From Kofleriaceae bacterium (GTDB taxonomy: Bacteria; Myxococcota_A; Polyangia; Haliangiales; Haliangiaceae), in the NCBI GenBank assembly GCA_013368795.1, contig JABFXX010000252.1:1-39417 (forward strand): a stretch of DNA of 39,417 bases. The letters run 5' to 3'. Below, piece after piece: positions 25,087 through 36,719 of the stretch. Position 1 is the stretch's first letter, and each line of letters begins with the position of its first letter. The position numbers were made by a program, and so were the translations under genes. The notes beneath the pieces are model-generated. The model made no database searches, was not told the origin of the DNA, and was given only the letters and a program-made list of their open reading frames with translations.

Positions 25087-26205
25087 ATGCGCCGCATTGC
25101 GGTGCCGTTGTTCATCGTCCTCTCGATTTCATGCAGCGGCGCCGAGGAGCGCGGAGCCGAGGCCGCCTCGCTGACGCCATCGTTCCCGGTCGCGTCACCG
25201 CAGACTCGCGATGTCGTGATCGAGCGCGAGTACGTCGCGGACGTTCGCGCCGCGAAGCATGCCGAGATCCGAGCTCGCTTCCGCGGCACGCTCGAGTCGG
25301 TGGCGATCGACGAGGGCCAGCCCGTCAAAGCGGGCCAGACGCTGTTCACGATCGGAGCTCGCGTGCGCGAGCAGGAGCTCGAGGTCGCGCGCGCCGCGAA
25401 GATGGGCGCCGAGGCCGAGCTTCAGGCCGCCGAGCTCGAGCTGAAGAACACGCAGCTCCTCGCGGACAAGAACGTCGTGTCGACCGCCGAGCTGTCGCGC
25501 GCGCAGTCGAAGATCAAGCTGTTGCGGGCGAAGGTCGAGGAGGCCAAGGCGGCGGCAGGCCGAGCCGGCGTCGAGGTCGACCGCGCCCGGATCCGCGCGC
25601 CGTTCGACGGCGTCGTCGATCGCATTCCGCGCAAGGCGGGCAGCGCGATCGGCGAGGACGAGCTGCTGACGACGGTGACGGACGCGAGAGAGATCCTCGC
25701 CTACTTCGCGATCGCCGAGCGCGAGTATCTCGAGCTGCTGAAGCAGCCCGGCTCGAAACCGGAACGCGTGACGCTGAAGCTCGCCGACGGATCGACGTTC
25801 GCGGAGGTTGGACAGATCGACGCGATCGGCAGCGAGATCGACGCGGACACCGGGACGATCGCGTACCGCGCGCGGTTCCCGAATCGCGACGGCCTGCTCA
25901 AGCACGGTAGCAGCGGCAAGGTCGTGCTCTCGACGACGCTGCGCGGCGCACTGGTCGTGCCGCAGAAGTCGACGTTCGAGGTGCAGGGCATCGTCTACGT
26001 GTTCGCGCTCGACGCGCAGAACGTGCCGCACGCGCGCAAGATCGAGATCCAAGAGCGAGTCGACGACGCGTACGTCATCTCCGGCGGAATCGGCGCGAAG
26101 GACCGATTCGTCGTCGAGGGTGTCCAGAAGATCAAGGACGGCGTGCGCATCGAGGTGCGCGCAGCCACGGCGACCGCGGCGACGCCCGCACCGTCGCGAG
26201 GATAA
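25087..26205 (+). CDS. RND efflux periplasmic adaptor lipoprotein (membrane fusion protein)
   Basis: 372 residues. ATG 25087 is preceded by GGAG and opens a lipoprotein signal ending SISC (Cys 17). A lipoyl/barrel-sandwich half (~50-90, GTLESVAIDEGQPVKAGQTLF) is followed by a coiled-coil hairpin (~95-160, AELQAAELELKNTQLL). The second lipoyl half (RIRAPFDGVVDRIPRKAGS) and beta-barrel/membrane-proximal domains come after it. This is the AcrA/MexA plan. It joins the inner-membrane pump to the outer-membrane channel encoded downstream; the pump gene begins 6 bp later. Confidence 0.93.
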   Translation: MRRIAVPLFIVLSISCSGAEERGAEAASLTPSFPVASPQTRDVVIEREYVADVRAAKHAEIRARFRGTLESVAIDEGQPVKAGQTLFTIGARVREQELEVARAAKMGAEAELQAAELELKNTQLLADKNVVSTAELSRAQSKIKLLRAKVEEAKAAAGRAGVEVDRARIRAPFDGVVDRIPRKAGSAIGEDELLTTVTDAREILAYFAIAEREYLELLKQPGSKPERVTLKLADGSTFAEVGQIDAIGSEIDADTGTIAYRARFPNRDGLLKHGSSGKVVLSTTLRGALVVPQKSTFEVQGIVYVFALDAQNVPHARKIEIQERVDDAYVISGGIGAKDRFVVEGVQKIKDGVRIEVRAATATAATPAPSRG

Positions 26206-26210
26206 CGACC

Positions 26211-29200
26211 ATGACCCTGTTCGTCCGGCGGCCGGTGCTCTCGGCCGTGATCTCCATTCTGATCACGATCCTCGGCGTGCTCGCGCTGTCGCGCTCGCCG
26301 ATGTCGCTGTTCCCTGAAATCGCGCCGCCCGAGGTCAACGTCACCGTCGAGTACACCGGCGCGAACGCGGAGACCGTGATCAAGGCGGCGATCGTGCCGC
26401 TCGAGCGCGCGATCAACGGCGTGCCCGGCATGAAGTACATGAGCAGCGACGCCGGCAATGACGGCGTCGGCGTCGTTCAGATCCTGTTCGATGCCGGCAC
26501 GGATCCCGATACCGCGGCGATCAACGTCCAGAACCGCGTCAACTCGGTGATCGACGAGCTGCCCGCCGAGGTGCTCAAGAACGGCGTCCGGGTCGCGAAG
26601 GAGAACAACTCGATGCTCATGTACGTGAGCATCTACAGCTCGAACCCCGAGCACGACGAGAAGTTCCTCTACAACTTCGCCGATATCAATGTGCTCGCCG
26701 AGCTCAAGCGCATCCACGGCGTTGGCTTTGCCGACATCCTCGGCGCGAAGGAATACGCGATGCGCATCTGGCTCCTGCCCGACAAGCTGCTCGCGTATGA
26801 CGTGTCGGTCGAGGAGGTGCTCGACGCGCTGCACGCGTTCAACATCGAGGCGGCACCCGGAAAGCTCGGCGAGAATAGCGATCGCGGGAGCGCGCCGCTG
26901 CAGTACACGCTCGCGTACACCGGCAAGCTCAACACCGTCGAGGATTACGCGAAGATCCCGATTCGCTCGACGCCAGATGGCAAGCTGCTTCGAATCGAGG
27001 ACGTCGCGAAGGTCGAGTTCGGCACGACCTACTTCGATGTCGAGGCGAAGTACAACGGCCGGCCGTCGGCGTCGCTCGTGCTGAAGCAGCAGCCCGGCTC
27101 GAACGCCCGCGAGGTCATCCAGGCGGTCAAGGCGCGGCTCGAAACGCTGAAGGCGGAGGCGTTCCTGCCCGGCATGACGTACGACACGAGCTTCGACGTC
27201 AGCCGCTTCCTCGACGCGTCCGTCCACGAGGTCGTGAAGACGCTGCTCGAGGCGTTCCTGCTCGTCGCGCTCGTCGTGTTCCTGTTCCTCCAGGACCTGC
27301 GGTCGACGATCGTGCCGGTGCTCGCCGTTCCGGTGTCGCTCGTCGGCTCGCTGATCTTCACCGCGCAACTCGGGTTCTCGCTGAACCTCATCACGCTGTT
27401 CGCGCTCGTGCTCGCGATCGGCATCGTCGTCGACAACGCGATCGTTGTCGTCGAGGCCGTGCACTACAAGATTCACCACGACGGCATGAGCCCGCGCGCG
27501 GCCGCCGAGCACGCGGTGCGCGAGATCGGTCCCGCGATCATCGCGATGACGCTCGTGATGGCATCGGTGTTCCTCCCGCTGGCATTCATCGACGGACCCG
27601 CCGGCGTCTTCTATCGTCAGTTCGGTCTCGCGACCGCGATCTCGATCGCGCTCTCTGGCTTCGTCGCGCTGACGCTGACGCCCGCGCTGTGCGCGACGCT
27701 GTTCCGCGCGCACGACTCGCACGAGCCGCGGCTCGCCCGCGCGTTCGGCTGGTTCAACGCCGGCTACGCACGCGTCGAGCGTCGCTATACCGCCGGCGTG
27801 CGGCGGACGGCCGGTCGGATCGCGATCGCCGGCTTCCTGATCGCGGGCTTCGCGGTGGGCGGCGCGTTGATCGCGTCGAAGGTCCCGCGCGGGTTCATCC
27901 CCGAGGAGGACCAGGGGATGTTCTACGTCAGCGTCACGACGCCGGCGGGCGCGACGCTCGAGCGCACGAAGGCGGTCGTCGACGAGATCGCGAAGGCCGG
28001 CCGCGCGATCGCCGATGTCGATAGCGTCGCGACGCTCGCCGGCACCAACGTGCTGTCCGACGGTACCGGCGCGAGCTACGGCACCTGCCTCGTGAACTTG
28101 AAGCCGTGGGGCAAGCGCACGCGCTCCGTCGCCGACGTGATCGAGGATCTCCGCACGCGCACCGCCGCGCTCCAGGATGCCGAGCTCGAGTTCTTCCCGC
28201 CGCCCGCGGTTCCCGGCTACGGCAACGCGAGCGGCTTCGAGCTGCGTCTCCTCGACAAGTCCGGGCGCGGCGATGCCCACGAGATGCAGCGGGTCGTCAC
28301 CCAGTTCATCGCCGACCTCGAGGCGCGTCCCGAGATCGCGAGCGCGTTCACGATCTTCAACGCGAGCTATCCGCAGTACACGGTCGCGATCGATATCGAT
28401 CAGGCAGCCCAGCTCGGCGTCACTGCGGAGCGCGCGCTCGGCACGCTGCAGACGCTGCTCGGCAGCGAGTACGCGACCAACTTCATCCGGTTCGGCCAGA
28501 TGTACAAGGTGATGGTCCAGACGCCGCCCGAGTATCGCGTCACGCCGGAGCAGATCCTGAACCTGCGCGTGCGCAGCGAGCGCGGCGAGCTCGTGCCGCT
28601 GTCCGCGTTCATGACCCTCGACAAGTCATACGGCGTCGACTCGCTGACTCGCTACAACATGTATCCGTCGGCGGAGCTGAACGGCGAAGGCAAGCCCGGC
28701 GTCAGCAGCGGCGACGTGCTGCGCGCCGTCAGCGAGACCGCGCGCGACAAGCTGCCGCGCGGCTTCGCGATCGACTGGGCAGGCATCTCGCGCGACGAGG
28801 TGAACGCCGGCAATCAGGGATTGATCGTCGGTCTGATCGCGCTCGTGTTCGTGTGGCTCGTCCTCGCCGCGCAGTACGAGAGCTTCATCCTGCCCGCCGC
28901 CGTGATCCTGTCCCTGCCACCCGGCCTGTTCGGCGCGTTCGCGCTCCAGCACTGGTGCGGCCTGCAGAACAACATCTACATGCACCTGTCCTGCGTCGTG
29001 CTCATCGGCCTGCTCGCGAAGAACGCGATCCTGATCGTCGAGTTTGCCGAGCTGCGGTTCGCCGAGGGCCGCAGCCCGCTCGAGGCGGTGATCGAGGCCG
29101 CGCGGCTGCGACTGCGACCGATCGTGATGACGTCGCTCGCGTTCGTCGCCGGCTTGATCCCGCTCGTGTTCGCGAGCGGCGCCGGCGCGGTCGCTAACCG

Positions 29201-29333
29201 CACGATCGGAACGGCGACAGTCGGCGGCATGGTGATGGGTACGCTGTTCGGCATCGTCATCGTCCCCGGCGTCTACGTCGCATGCAAACGGCTGTCGTTA
29301 TGGCTGTCGCGTCGCGGGGAGGAGGCGCGATGA
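26211..29333 (+). CDS. RND multidrug efflux pump, HAE1 family (AcrB-like)
   Basis: 1040 residues, the full size for AcrB-type permeases. It starts FVRRPVLSAVISILITILG (TM1) and has two large periplasmic loops. The proton-relay helix reads GIVVDNAIVVVEA, so the second Asp of the AcrB D407-D408 pair is Asn here, while the relay Lys is kept in GLLAKNAILIVEFA. The family pumps drugs, detergents or metabolites from the periplasm or inner membrane using the proton gradient. It is the second gene of the tripartite operon and overlaps the outer-membrane factor gene by 4 bp (ATGA). Confidence 0.95.
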   Translation: MTLFVRRPVLSAVISILITILGVLALSRSPMSLFPEIAPPEVNVTVEYTGANAETVIKAAIVPLERAINGVPGMKYMSSDAGNDGVGVVQILFDAGTDPDTAAINVQNRVNSVIDELPAEVLKNGVRVAKENNSMLMYVSIYSSNPEHDEKFLYNFADINVLAELKRIHGVGFADILGAKEYAMRIWLLPDKLLAYDVSVEEVLDALHAFNIEAAPGKLGENSDRGSAPLQYTLAYTGKLNTVEDYAKIPIRSTPDGKLLRIEDVAKVEFGTTYFDVEAKYNGRPSASLVLKQQPGSNAREVIQAVKARLETLKAEAFLPGMTYDTSFDVSRFLDASVHEVVKTLLEAFLLVALVVFLFLQDLRSTIVPVLAVPVSLVGSLIFTAQLGFSLNLITLFALVLAIGIVVDNAIVVVEAVHYKIHHDGMSPRAAAEHAVREIGPAIIAMTLVMASVFLPLAFIDGPAGVFYRQFGLATAISIALSGFVALTLTPALCATLFRAHDSHEPRLARAFGWFNAGYARVERRYTAGVRRTAGRIAIAGFLIAGFAVGGALIASKVPRGFIPEEDQGMFYVSVTTPAGATLERTKAVVDEIAKAGRAIADVDSVATLAGTNVLSDGTGASYGTCLVNLKPWGKRTRSVADVIEDLRTRTAALQDAELEFFPPPAVPGYGNASGFELRLLDKSGRGDAHEMQRVVTQFIADLEARPEIASAFTIFNASYPQYTVAIDIDQAAQLGVTAERALGTLQTLLGSEYATNFIRFGQMYKVMVQTPPEYRVTPEQILNLRVRSERGELVPLSAFMTLDKSYGVDSLTRYNMYPSAELNGEGKPGVSSGDVLRAVSETARDKLPRGFAIDWAGISRDEVNAGNQGLIVGLIALVFVWLVLAAQYESFILPAAVILSLPPGLFGAFALQHWCGLQNNIYMHLSCVVLIGLLAKNAILIVEFAELRFAEGRSPLEAVIEAARLRLRPIVMTSLAFVAGLIPLVFASGAGAVANRTIGTATVGGMVMGTLFGIVIVPGVYVACKRLSLWLSRRGEEAR

Positions 29334-30745
29334 AGTGGCTTGCATTCGTCGCGCTCGCGAGCGCGTGCGCACCGTCGACGTCGGTCACCGTGCGCGAGGT
29401 TCCGCTGCCGGCCGCGTACGATGGCGTGACTGCGGGCGATAGCATCGCGACGCTCGACTGGAGCGCGTACTTCGCCGACGACAACCTGAACATCCTCGTC
29501 CGCGACGCGCTCGCCGGAAACCTCGATCTCCAGGCCGAGCTTCAGCGGATCGAGATCGCGCGCGCATCCGTGCAACGCGCGACCGGTGCGCGGCTCCCCC
29601 AGCTCTCGCTCGCGCTCGGCGCCGCGCTCCACAAGTACGGCCGCTACACGATGGACGGCGCGGGCAACGCGGCGACCGAGATCACGCCGGGACGTCGCGT
29701 GCCGACGCACCTGCCCGACCTGCTCGTCGGCGTGCAGGCGTCGTGGGAGGCGGACCTGTGGGGACGCCTCGGAAACCTGCAGGGCGCCGCACGCACGCGC
29801 TACCTCGCGAGCATCGAGGGTACGAACCTCGTCATCACGAACCTCGTCGCCGACATCGCGACCGCCTACTACCAGCTCGTCGCGCTCGACCGGATGCAGG
29901 AGGTCCTGACCGAGACGACCGCGCGCCAGACCGAGGCGCTCGAGATGATGCGACTCGAGAAGCAGGCGGGCCGCACGAACGAGCTCGCGGTCCAGCAGTT
30001 CGAGGCAGAGCTCGCCGGGACGCGGGCGCTGATGGCGGCGACGCGCGATCAGGCAAACGCGCTCGAGAACCAGCTGAACCTCCTCGCCGGCCGGACGCCT
30101 CGCCGGATCGCGCGCACGCAGGCCGCGCTCGACCGCGAGGTCGCCGCCACCGTCGCGACCGGTGTGCCGTCCGATCTGTTGCGCAACCGTCCCGATATCC
30201 GCGCGGCCGAGCTCGCCGTCGCGGCGACGCGCTTCGATCTGCACGCGGCGCGCGCGGCGTTCTATCCGCGGCTCACGATCTCGGCGAACCTCGGTTACCA
30301 GGCGTTCGATCCGCGGTTCCTGCTCGATACGCCGCAGTCGATCGCGTACGGCGTCGTCGCCGGTCTCGTCGCGCCACTCGTCAATCGCAGCGGGATCCGC
30401 GCGGCGTTCGCGGCGGCGAAGGCGACGCAGGTCGAGGCGATGATCCGCTATCAGGGTGTCGTCCTGCGGGGCTTCGTCGAGGTCGCGACCGATCTGTTCC
30501 GTCTCCAGCGCGGAGCCGAGATCGTCGAGCAGCAGCGCCGCAAGAAAGCCGCGACGACGACCGCGGTCGCAGCCGCCGACGCGCTATTTCGAGCCGGCAA
30601 GGCGACGTACCTCGACGTCCTCGTCGCGCAGCAGGGCACGCTCGAGTCCGAGCTCGAGCTCATCACCGCACTCCGCGATCAGCACGTCGCGAGCGTCCAC
30701 CTCTACAAGGCGCTCGGCGGCGGCTGGCGCGGCGCGCTGCGCTAG
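29330..30745 (+). CDS. Outer-membrane efflux factor, TolC/OprM (NodT) family
   Basis: 471 residues from an ATG behind GGGGAGGAGG. The N-terminal signal has LASAC, so it is probably a lipidated OprM-like channel. Two repeated OEP domains are visible: long helices (LAGNLDLQAELQRIEIARASV), the strand pair around WEADLWGRLG, and the second copy around NRPDIRAAELAVAATRFDLHAARAAFYPRL. It forms the trimeric exit duct for the RND pump encoded upstream. Its TAG stop is shared, in CTAG, with the convergent polyphosphate kinase gene. Confidence 0.93.
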   Translation: MKWLAFVALASACAPSTSVTVREVPLPAAYDGVTAGDSIATLDWSAYFADDNLNILVRDALAGNLDLQAELQRIEIARASVQRATGARLPQLSLALGAALHKYGRYTMDGAGNAATEITPGRRVPTHLPDLLVGVQASWEADLWGRLGNLQGAARTRYLASIEGTNLVITNLVADIATAYYQLVALDRMQEVLTETTARQTEALEMMRLEKQAGRTNELAVQQFEAELAGTRALMAATRDQANALENQLNLLAGRTPRRIARTQAALDREVAATVATGVPSDLLRNRPDIRAAELAVAATRFDLHAARAAFYPRLTISANLGYQAFDPRFLLDTPQSIAYGVVAGLVAPLVNRSGIRAAFAAAKATQVEAMIRYQGVVLRGFVEVATDLFRLQRGAEIVEQQRRKKAATTTAVAAADALFRAGKATYLDVLVAQQGTLESELELITALRDQHVASVHLYKALGGGWRGALR

Positions 30746-31644
30746 CCTTCTTCGCGCAGCTCGGCCTCGAGCTTGCGGCGGAGCTGCTCCATCTCGGCCT
30801 TGCGCGGCTCGTCGACGGTCGGATACGCGAGCGGCAGCTGCGCGAGCGTGTCGGTCACGATCTCGGCGACGGTGCGCCGCATGTAGCTCTTGCTGTCGGC
30901 GGGGATGCAGTACCACGGCGCCCACGGCTTGCTCGTCTCGCGCAGCACCTCCTGGTACGCCTTCATGTAGTCGTCGTAGCGCTCGCTCTCGCGGACGTCG
31001 GTCGGGCTGAACTTCCAGTTGTGGTCCGGGTCGATGATGCGCTCGAGGAACCGCTTCTGCTGCTCCTTCTGCGACACGTGCAGGAAGAACTTGAGGACGA
31101 CGGTGCCGTTGCGAGCCCAATGTTTCTCGGCGTCGTTGATCGACTCGAAGCGCTCCTCCCACAGGTCGTCGAGGTCCTTGGGGATGCGCGGGACGCGCTC
31201 GTTGTCCAGGTACTCGGGATGCACGCGCACGACGAGGACCTCCTCGTAGTGGCTGCGGTTGAACACGCCGATCCGGCCGCGCTCGGGCAGCGCGCACTGC
31301 TGGCGCCAGAGAAAGTCGTGGTCGAGCTCGAGTGACGTCGGCTGCTTGAACGCGTGGACCATGCAGCCCTGCGGGTTCACGCCACTCAGCACCGCGCGAA
31401 TCGTGCCGTCCTTGCCGGCGGCGTCGAGCGCCTGGAACACGAGCAGTACGGCGTACTGGTCCTGGGCGTAGAGGACGTGCTGCTGCTTCGACAGCTTGTC
31501 GACGTGCTCCTCGAGCGCGCGGATGTTGTCCTTCTTCGCAGGCTTGTTCTCCGGCTCGGTCTGCATCTTCGAGAGCTTGAACGAGCCGTCGAACGGCACG
31601 AGATAGGGGTTCTCGACAGGCTCGAACAAGATCGGCTTCGCCAT
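30742..31644 (-). CDS. Polyphosphate kinase 2 family (PPK2)
   Basis: 300 residues from ATG 31644; the 11 extra upstream codons look non-coding. Walker A is D74-AAGKDGT, the lid region holds basic residues, and Walker B lies in VFNRSHYEEVLVVRVHPE (~127-144), the PPK2 hallmark. PPK2 transfers phosphate between inorganic polyphosphate and nucleoside mono- or diphosphates in the cytoplasm. The one-domain type usually makes ADP/ATP or GTP from polyP; the preferred nucleotide cannot be read. It is divergent from a CHAD-domain gene (a polyphosphate-binding module), which supports a polyP role. The stop shares CTAG with the efflux-channel gene. Confidence 0.92.
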   Translation of the reverse strand: MAKPILFEPVENPYLVPFDGSFKLSKMQTEPENKPAKKDNIRALEEHVDKLSKQQHVLYAQDQYAVLLVFQALDAAGKDGTIRAVLSGVNPQGCMVHAFKQPTSLELDHDFLWRQQCALPERGRIGVFNRSHYEEVLVVRVHPEYLDNERVPRIPKDLDDLWEERFESINDAEKHWARNGTVVLKFFLHVSQKEQQKRFLERIIDPDHNWKFSPTDVRESERYDDYMKAYQEVLRETSKPWAPWYCIPADSKSYMRRTVAEIVTDTLAQLPLAYPTVDEPRKAEMEQLRRKLEAELREEG

Positions 31645-31728
31645 GCAGCTGCACGATACCCAATCCCAATGTGACAAGTTCAGCTCAGCATCGGCAATCC
31701 GGACGTCGCGGTGTATGGTTCGCGATCG

Positions 31729-32718
31729 ATGGCGACGACGACGACCTCGGATGGACCCAAGTTGGAGGCGCTCCCGTTTCCCGAGCAGGACAAGCTCGGA
31801 CCGATCGGGAGCAAGGTCTCCGTCTTCGATGACGACGCAGAGCTACGCCGCGTGCTCGTCGCCGAGTTCCAGGGCGCGGCCGATGCGGCTCGCGATGCCG
31901 CGGCCAGCGTCGATCGCAATGCGGCGAACGCGGTGCACGACTACCGCAAGGCGCTCCGCCGCGCCCGCGCGATCCTGAAGCTCGTCGCCGCTGCCCTTCC
32001 GAAGAGCGAGCGCCGCGCCGTCGGCCGTGCGCTCCAGGAGGCCCGCCGCGCGGTCAGCACGGCGCGCGATCACGCGGTCGCGCCCGAGGCGGTCAACATG
32101 ATGTCGCTCGGCGAGGTCGAGCGCGACACCGCGAACGCGATCATCCACGCGTCGAACGAGGCGATGCCGCCGATCCCCGAGATCAAGCAGCTGCTCGCCG
32201 AGGGCGCGGCGCGCACGGCGGCCCAGGTCGAGGCGCTCGAGGCCGCGCTGCCTCAGACGATCCCGTGGACCGTCGTCGAGAAGGGCGTCCGCGGCGTCTA
32301 CGCCGAGGCCCGCGTCTCGCGCAAGGCGGCGAAGAACAGCAAGCGCTCGTTCCACCGCTGGCGCCGCCGCAGCAAGGAGCTGTCCTACCAGCTCGAGCTG
32401 CTCGAGGACTACGCCGGTCTGCGCGTCGGCGAGATCCAGCGCGAGATCGAGGGCGCGACCGACACCCAGGGTCCGGCCGTCGATCTCATCATGATGCGCG
32501 ACTTCGTCAAGACCCACGGCGGCGGCGTCGCCAAGGACGCGCTCGACCGCCTGCTCGACGCGATCAACAGCCAGGTCGACGACCTGATGCGAGACTCGCG
32601 CAAGGCCGGCCGCGAGGCGTTCCGCCGCAAGCCGCGCCGGTTCGCGCGCCGGGTGACCAAGGCGGTGCGGCGCGATCTCGCTCCCGTGGCTCCGGCCGAC
32701 GACATCCACGGGGACTGA
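31729..32718 (+). CDS. CHAD-domain protein (polyphosphate-binding)
   Basis: 329 residues, almost entirely helical. Two basic repeats typical of CHAD are seen: AVHDYRKALRRARAIL (~64-79) and SFHRWRRRSKELSYQLELL (~205-223), with conserved His/Arg/Lys lining the cavity that binds polyphosphate. There is no attached CYTH domain. I chose ATG 31729; a GTG 18 bp upstream is possible. The start lies 84 bp from the divergent PPK2 start, and the next gene begins 15 bp after its stop, so it heads a CHAD-polyamine operon. It may bind or organise polyP granules. Confidence 0.87.
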   Translation: MATTTTSDGPKLEALPFPEQDKLGPIGSKVSVFDDDAELRRVLVAEFQGAADAARDAAASVDRNAANAVHDYRKALRRARAILKLVAAALPKSERRAVGRALQEARRAVSTARDHAVAPEAVNMMSLGEVERDTANAIIHASNEAMPPIPEIKQLLAEGAARTAAQVEALEAALPQTIPWTVVEKGVRGVYAEARVSRKAAKNSKRSFHRWRRRSKELSYQLELLEDYAGLRVGEIQREIEGATDTQGPAVDLIMMRDFVKTHGGGVAKDALDRLLDAINSQVDDLMRDSRKAGREAFRRKPRRFARRVTKAVRRDLAPVAPADDIHGD

Positions 32719-32733
32719 GGCTATAAGAGGGCC

Positions 32734-33917
32734 ATGTCGAAGGTCCTCATCATCGGAGCAGGCGGCGTCGGCGGTGTTGTCGCCCATAAAGCCGCGATGG
32801 AGAAGCAGCACTTCTCCGATGTCATGCTCGCCAGCCGCACGCTGTCGAAGGTCGAAGCGATCGCCGCCGAGGTCGAGCAGATGCACGGGCGCAAGCTCCG
32901 CACCGCGCAGGTCGACGCCGACAACGTCCCGCAGCTCGCCAAGCTCCTGAAGGACTACAAGCCGCAGGTCGTGATCAACGTCGCGCTACCGTACCAGGAC
33001 CTCCACATCATGGATGCGTGCCTCGAGGCCGGCGTCGACTACCTCGACACCGCGAACTACGAGCCGCCCGACGTCGCGAAGTTCGAATACAAGTGGCAGT
33101 GGGCGTACCAGGACCGCTTCAAGAGCGCCGGCCGCATGGCGCTGCTCGGCTCGGGCTTCGACCCGGGCGTGACGAACGTGTTCTGCGCCTACGTCCAGAA
33201 GCACCTGCTCGACGAGGTCCACTACGTCGACATCGTCGACTGCAACGCCGGCTCGCACGGCAAGGCGTTCGCGACGAACTTCAACCCCGAGATCAACATC
33301 CGCGAGATCACCGCGCGCGGCCGCTACTGGGAGAACGGCGACTGGAAGGAGACCGACCCGCTCAGCGTGTCGCGGATCTTCGACTACCCGGGCGTCGGCG
33401 AGAAGAAGTCGTTCCTCCTCTACCACGAGGAGCTCGAGTCGCTCGCCAAGAACCTGAAGGGCCTGAAGCGCATCCGGTTCTGGATGACGTTTGGCGACGC
33501 GTATCTCAAGCACCTCGAGGTGCTCGGCAACGTCGGCATGACCCGCATCGACGAGGTCGAGTTCGAAGGCCAGAAGATCGTCCCGATCAAGTTCCTGCGC
33601 GCGCTGCTGCCAGATCCGGCCTCGCTCGCGAAGGGCTACTCGGGCAAGACGTCGATCGGCTGCCTCTGCGAGGGCATCAAGAACGGCGAGAAGAAGCGCT
33701 ACTTCATCTACAACATCTGCGACCACGCGGAGACGTACAAGGAAGTGCGCGCCCAGGCGATCTCGTACACGACGGGCGTCCCCGCGGTCACCGGCGCCGT
33801 GATGATGGTGACCGGCAAGTGGAAGGGCACCGGCGTGTTCAACATGGAGCAGCTCGATCCCGACCCGTTCCTCCAGGACGTTGCCAAGCGCGGTCTGCCC
33901 TGGCATGTCGAAGAGCG

Positions 33918-33921
<4 letters not shown>
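32734..33921 (+). CDS. Carboxynorspermidine dehydrogenase (saccharopine dehydrogenase family)
   Basis: 395 residues with a Rossmann N-terminus (VLIIGAGGVGG, 4-14). The central segment MALLGSGFDPGVTNVFCAYV and SFLLYHEELESLAKNL match the carboxyspermidine/carboxynorspermidine dehydrogenase branch. These reductively condense diaminopropane or putrescine with aspartate semialdehyde using NADPH. The assignment is strongly supported by the next gene, the matching decarboxylase, whose ATG overlaps this stop by 4 bp. Together they make norspermidine or spermidine without S-adenosylmethionine. A purine-rich ribosome site (AAGAGGG) precedes the ATG. Confidence 0.9.
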
Positions 33922-35086
<1,165 letters not shown>

Positions 35087-35090
<4 letters not shown>

Positions 35091-36508
35091 GTTTCGCTCG
35101 CGAACGCGGCGAGCTTTCGGTGCGATTCATCGACGAGGTGGCGCGCACCGTCGGACTGGCCGCGCGCCCGGTCGAGGCCGGCGATCACGAGGTCCGAGCC
35201 GATCAACGTGAGGATCAGCACGTTCGCCTCGAACGACAGCGCGGTCGTCACGATCGTCGTCACGCCGAGATGCTCGGCCATCGAGCCGAGCGCGATGACC
35301 AGGCACGCGGCGAACGCGATGATCGAGATCAGATACGTCGCGCGCGCCTTGGCGACGAGCTTGACCGCCTCCTCGTGCGTCGTCGGCTTCGTCAGCGTGT
35401 AGCCGGCGCGACCGATCGAGAGCTGTGCGATCGCGAGGCCGAGCATCGCGCCCGCGTACCAGCCGCTACCGGTGATCTGGTACGGCACGATGAGCAGCGT
35501 GAACACGAACAGCGTGTAGAGCGGTGTCGCGAGCACGACGATCCAGCCTGGCCCTGCCGTGCCGGGAAACAGCATCTTCGTGACCAGGCCCGCGCGGATC
35601 GTGCCGGCGAGCAGCGAGACCGCCTTCGGCGCGAGCGTCAGGAGCGCGTAGATCGAGATCGTGACCTTGAGCGCGGTGACGATGCCCGCCGCCGCAGCGG
35701 CATTCGCAGCGACCTCGCCGCCGTCGGCGCCCCACGCGTCCGCCGCACCGCCCGTCGCCGCGCCGACCTGATCGCGCACGAAGTCGGCGATCAGCGCGTC
35801 GACGGGAACGAAGAACACGAGGAACGGCGCGACCATGAAGAAGCCCCACGCCCACATGAGCGCGCGCCGCTGCGTCCGCCAGCGCGTCCAGTTCTTGAGC
35901 TGGTACCAGCACACGAGGCACAGCAGCGCCTCGGCGCCTGCCGGGACGAGCACGATGAACTTCAGCTGATCCGGCAGATCGTCGGACAGCGCGTCGTGCA
36001 TGCGCAGCGCGGTCAGCGGCAACAGCGCGAACGCGACGAGGAACAGCAGCGAGCGGCGCCAGGCCAGGAACGCCTGCAGATACGGATCGTGGATCTTCGC
36101 CGCGGCCAGCGCCTCGCGCTCCGTCGGCTTCACCTCGTAGGGCTCGATGCGCAGCCGGAACGCGCGCCCGAGCGATCGCTTGAACATGCTCGTCTCGGCC
36201 GGCGAACCGCTCTGCGGCGGTGGCGGAGCTGCCGGCGCCCACGGCGGTTGCTGCGGCGGTGGCATCTGCGGCGCGCCGTAGCCGTGCTGTTGCGGCGGCA
36301 TGCCGTAGCCGTGCTGCTGCGGTGGCGCGCCGTATCCAGGCTGCGGCGGCGGCATCTGCGGTGGCCCGTAGCCAGGGTGCTGCGCAGGCGCACCGTGTGG
36401 CGGCTGCGCGTACGGATACTGCGGCTGTTGGACGTGCGGCTGTTGCGGCTGCTGCGGCGTGTGCGGCCACGGCGCGTGCGGAGGCTTGCCCGAGCCCTGC
36501 TGGGACAT
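35087..36508 (-). CDS. Membrane protein with proline/glutamine-rich N-terminal tail
   Basis: 473 residues. I chose ATG 36508; the upstream 33 codons look non-coding. Residues 1-110 are a low-complexity Pro/Gln/Gly/His/Tyr tail with repeated PPQQHGYG units, cytoplasmic or exposed, and no signal peptide. A basic amphipathic stretch (~115-150) and about seven membrane helices follow over ~150-430. A small Ala/Gly-rich loop lies near 250. No family is recognised; such Pro-rich tails usually mediate protein contacts or phase-separating assemblies. It is convergent with nspC, sharing the CTAG stop. Confidence 0.75.
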
Positions 36509-36719
36509 CACGACAACGTAACGCGAACGCACAGTGAAGTGCCGCTGCTGCGCGCGTCGAACAGCGTTGCCGCTGCCGGCGCGACGTTCACGAACAGTGC
36601 GTTCCACGCGCGGCGTGTCGTCGGAGCGCGCCGCTGCGAGCGATGCGCGAAGTCGTGATCGCTAACTACGGAGGATGCGCGCCCTCGCGCTGGTGCGAGC
36701 CTTGCTGACTGCCAGTGCC

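Noticed and set aside
25995..28280. A 761-codon reverse-strand frame opposite the adaptor and RND pump genes
   Set aside because: Low-complexity Arg/Asp/Glu/His sequence and no motif; the forward frames are clear RND efflux proteins.
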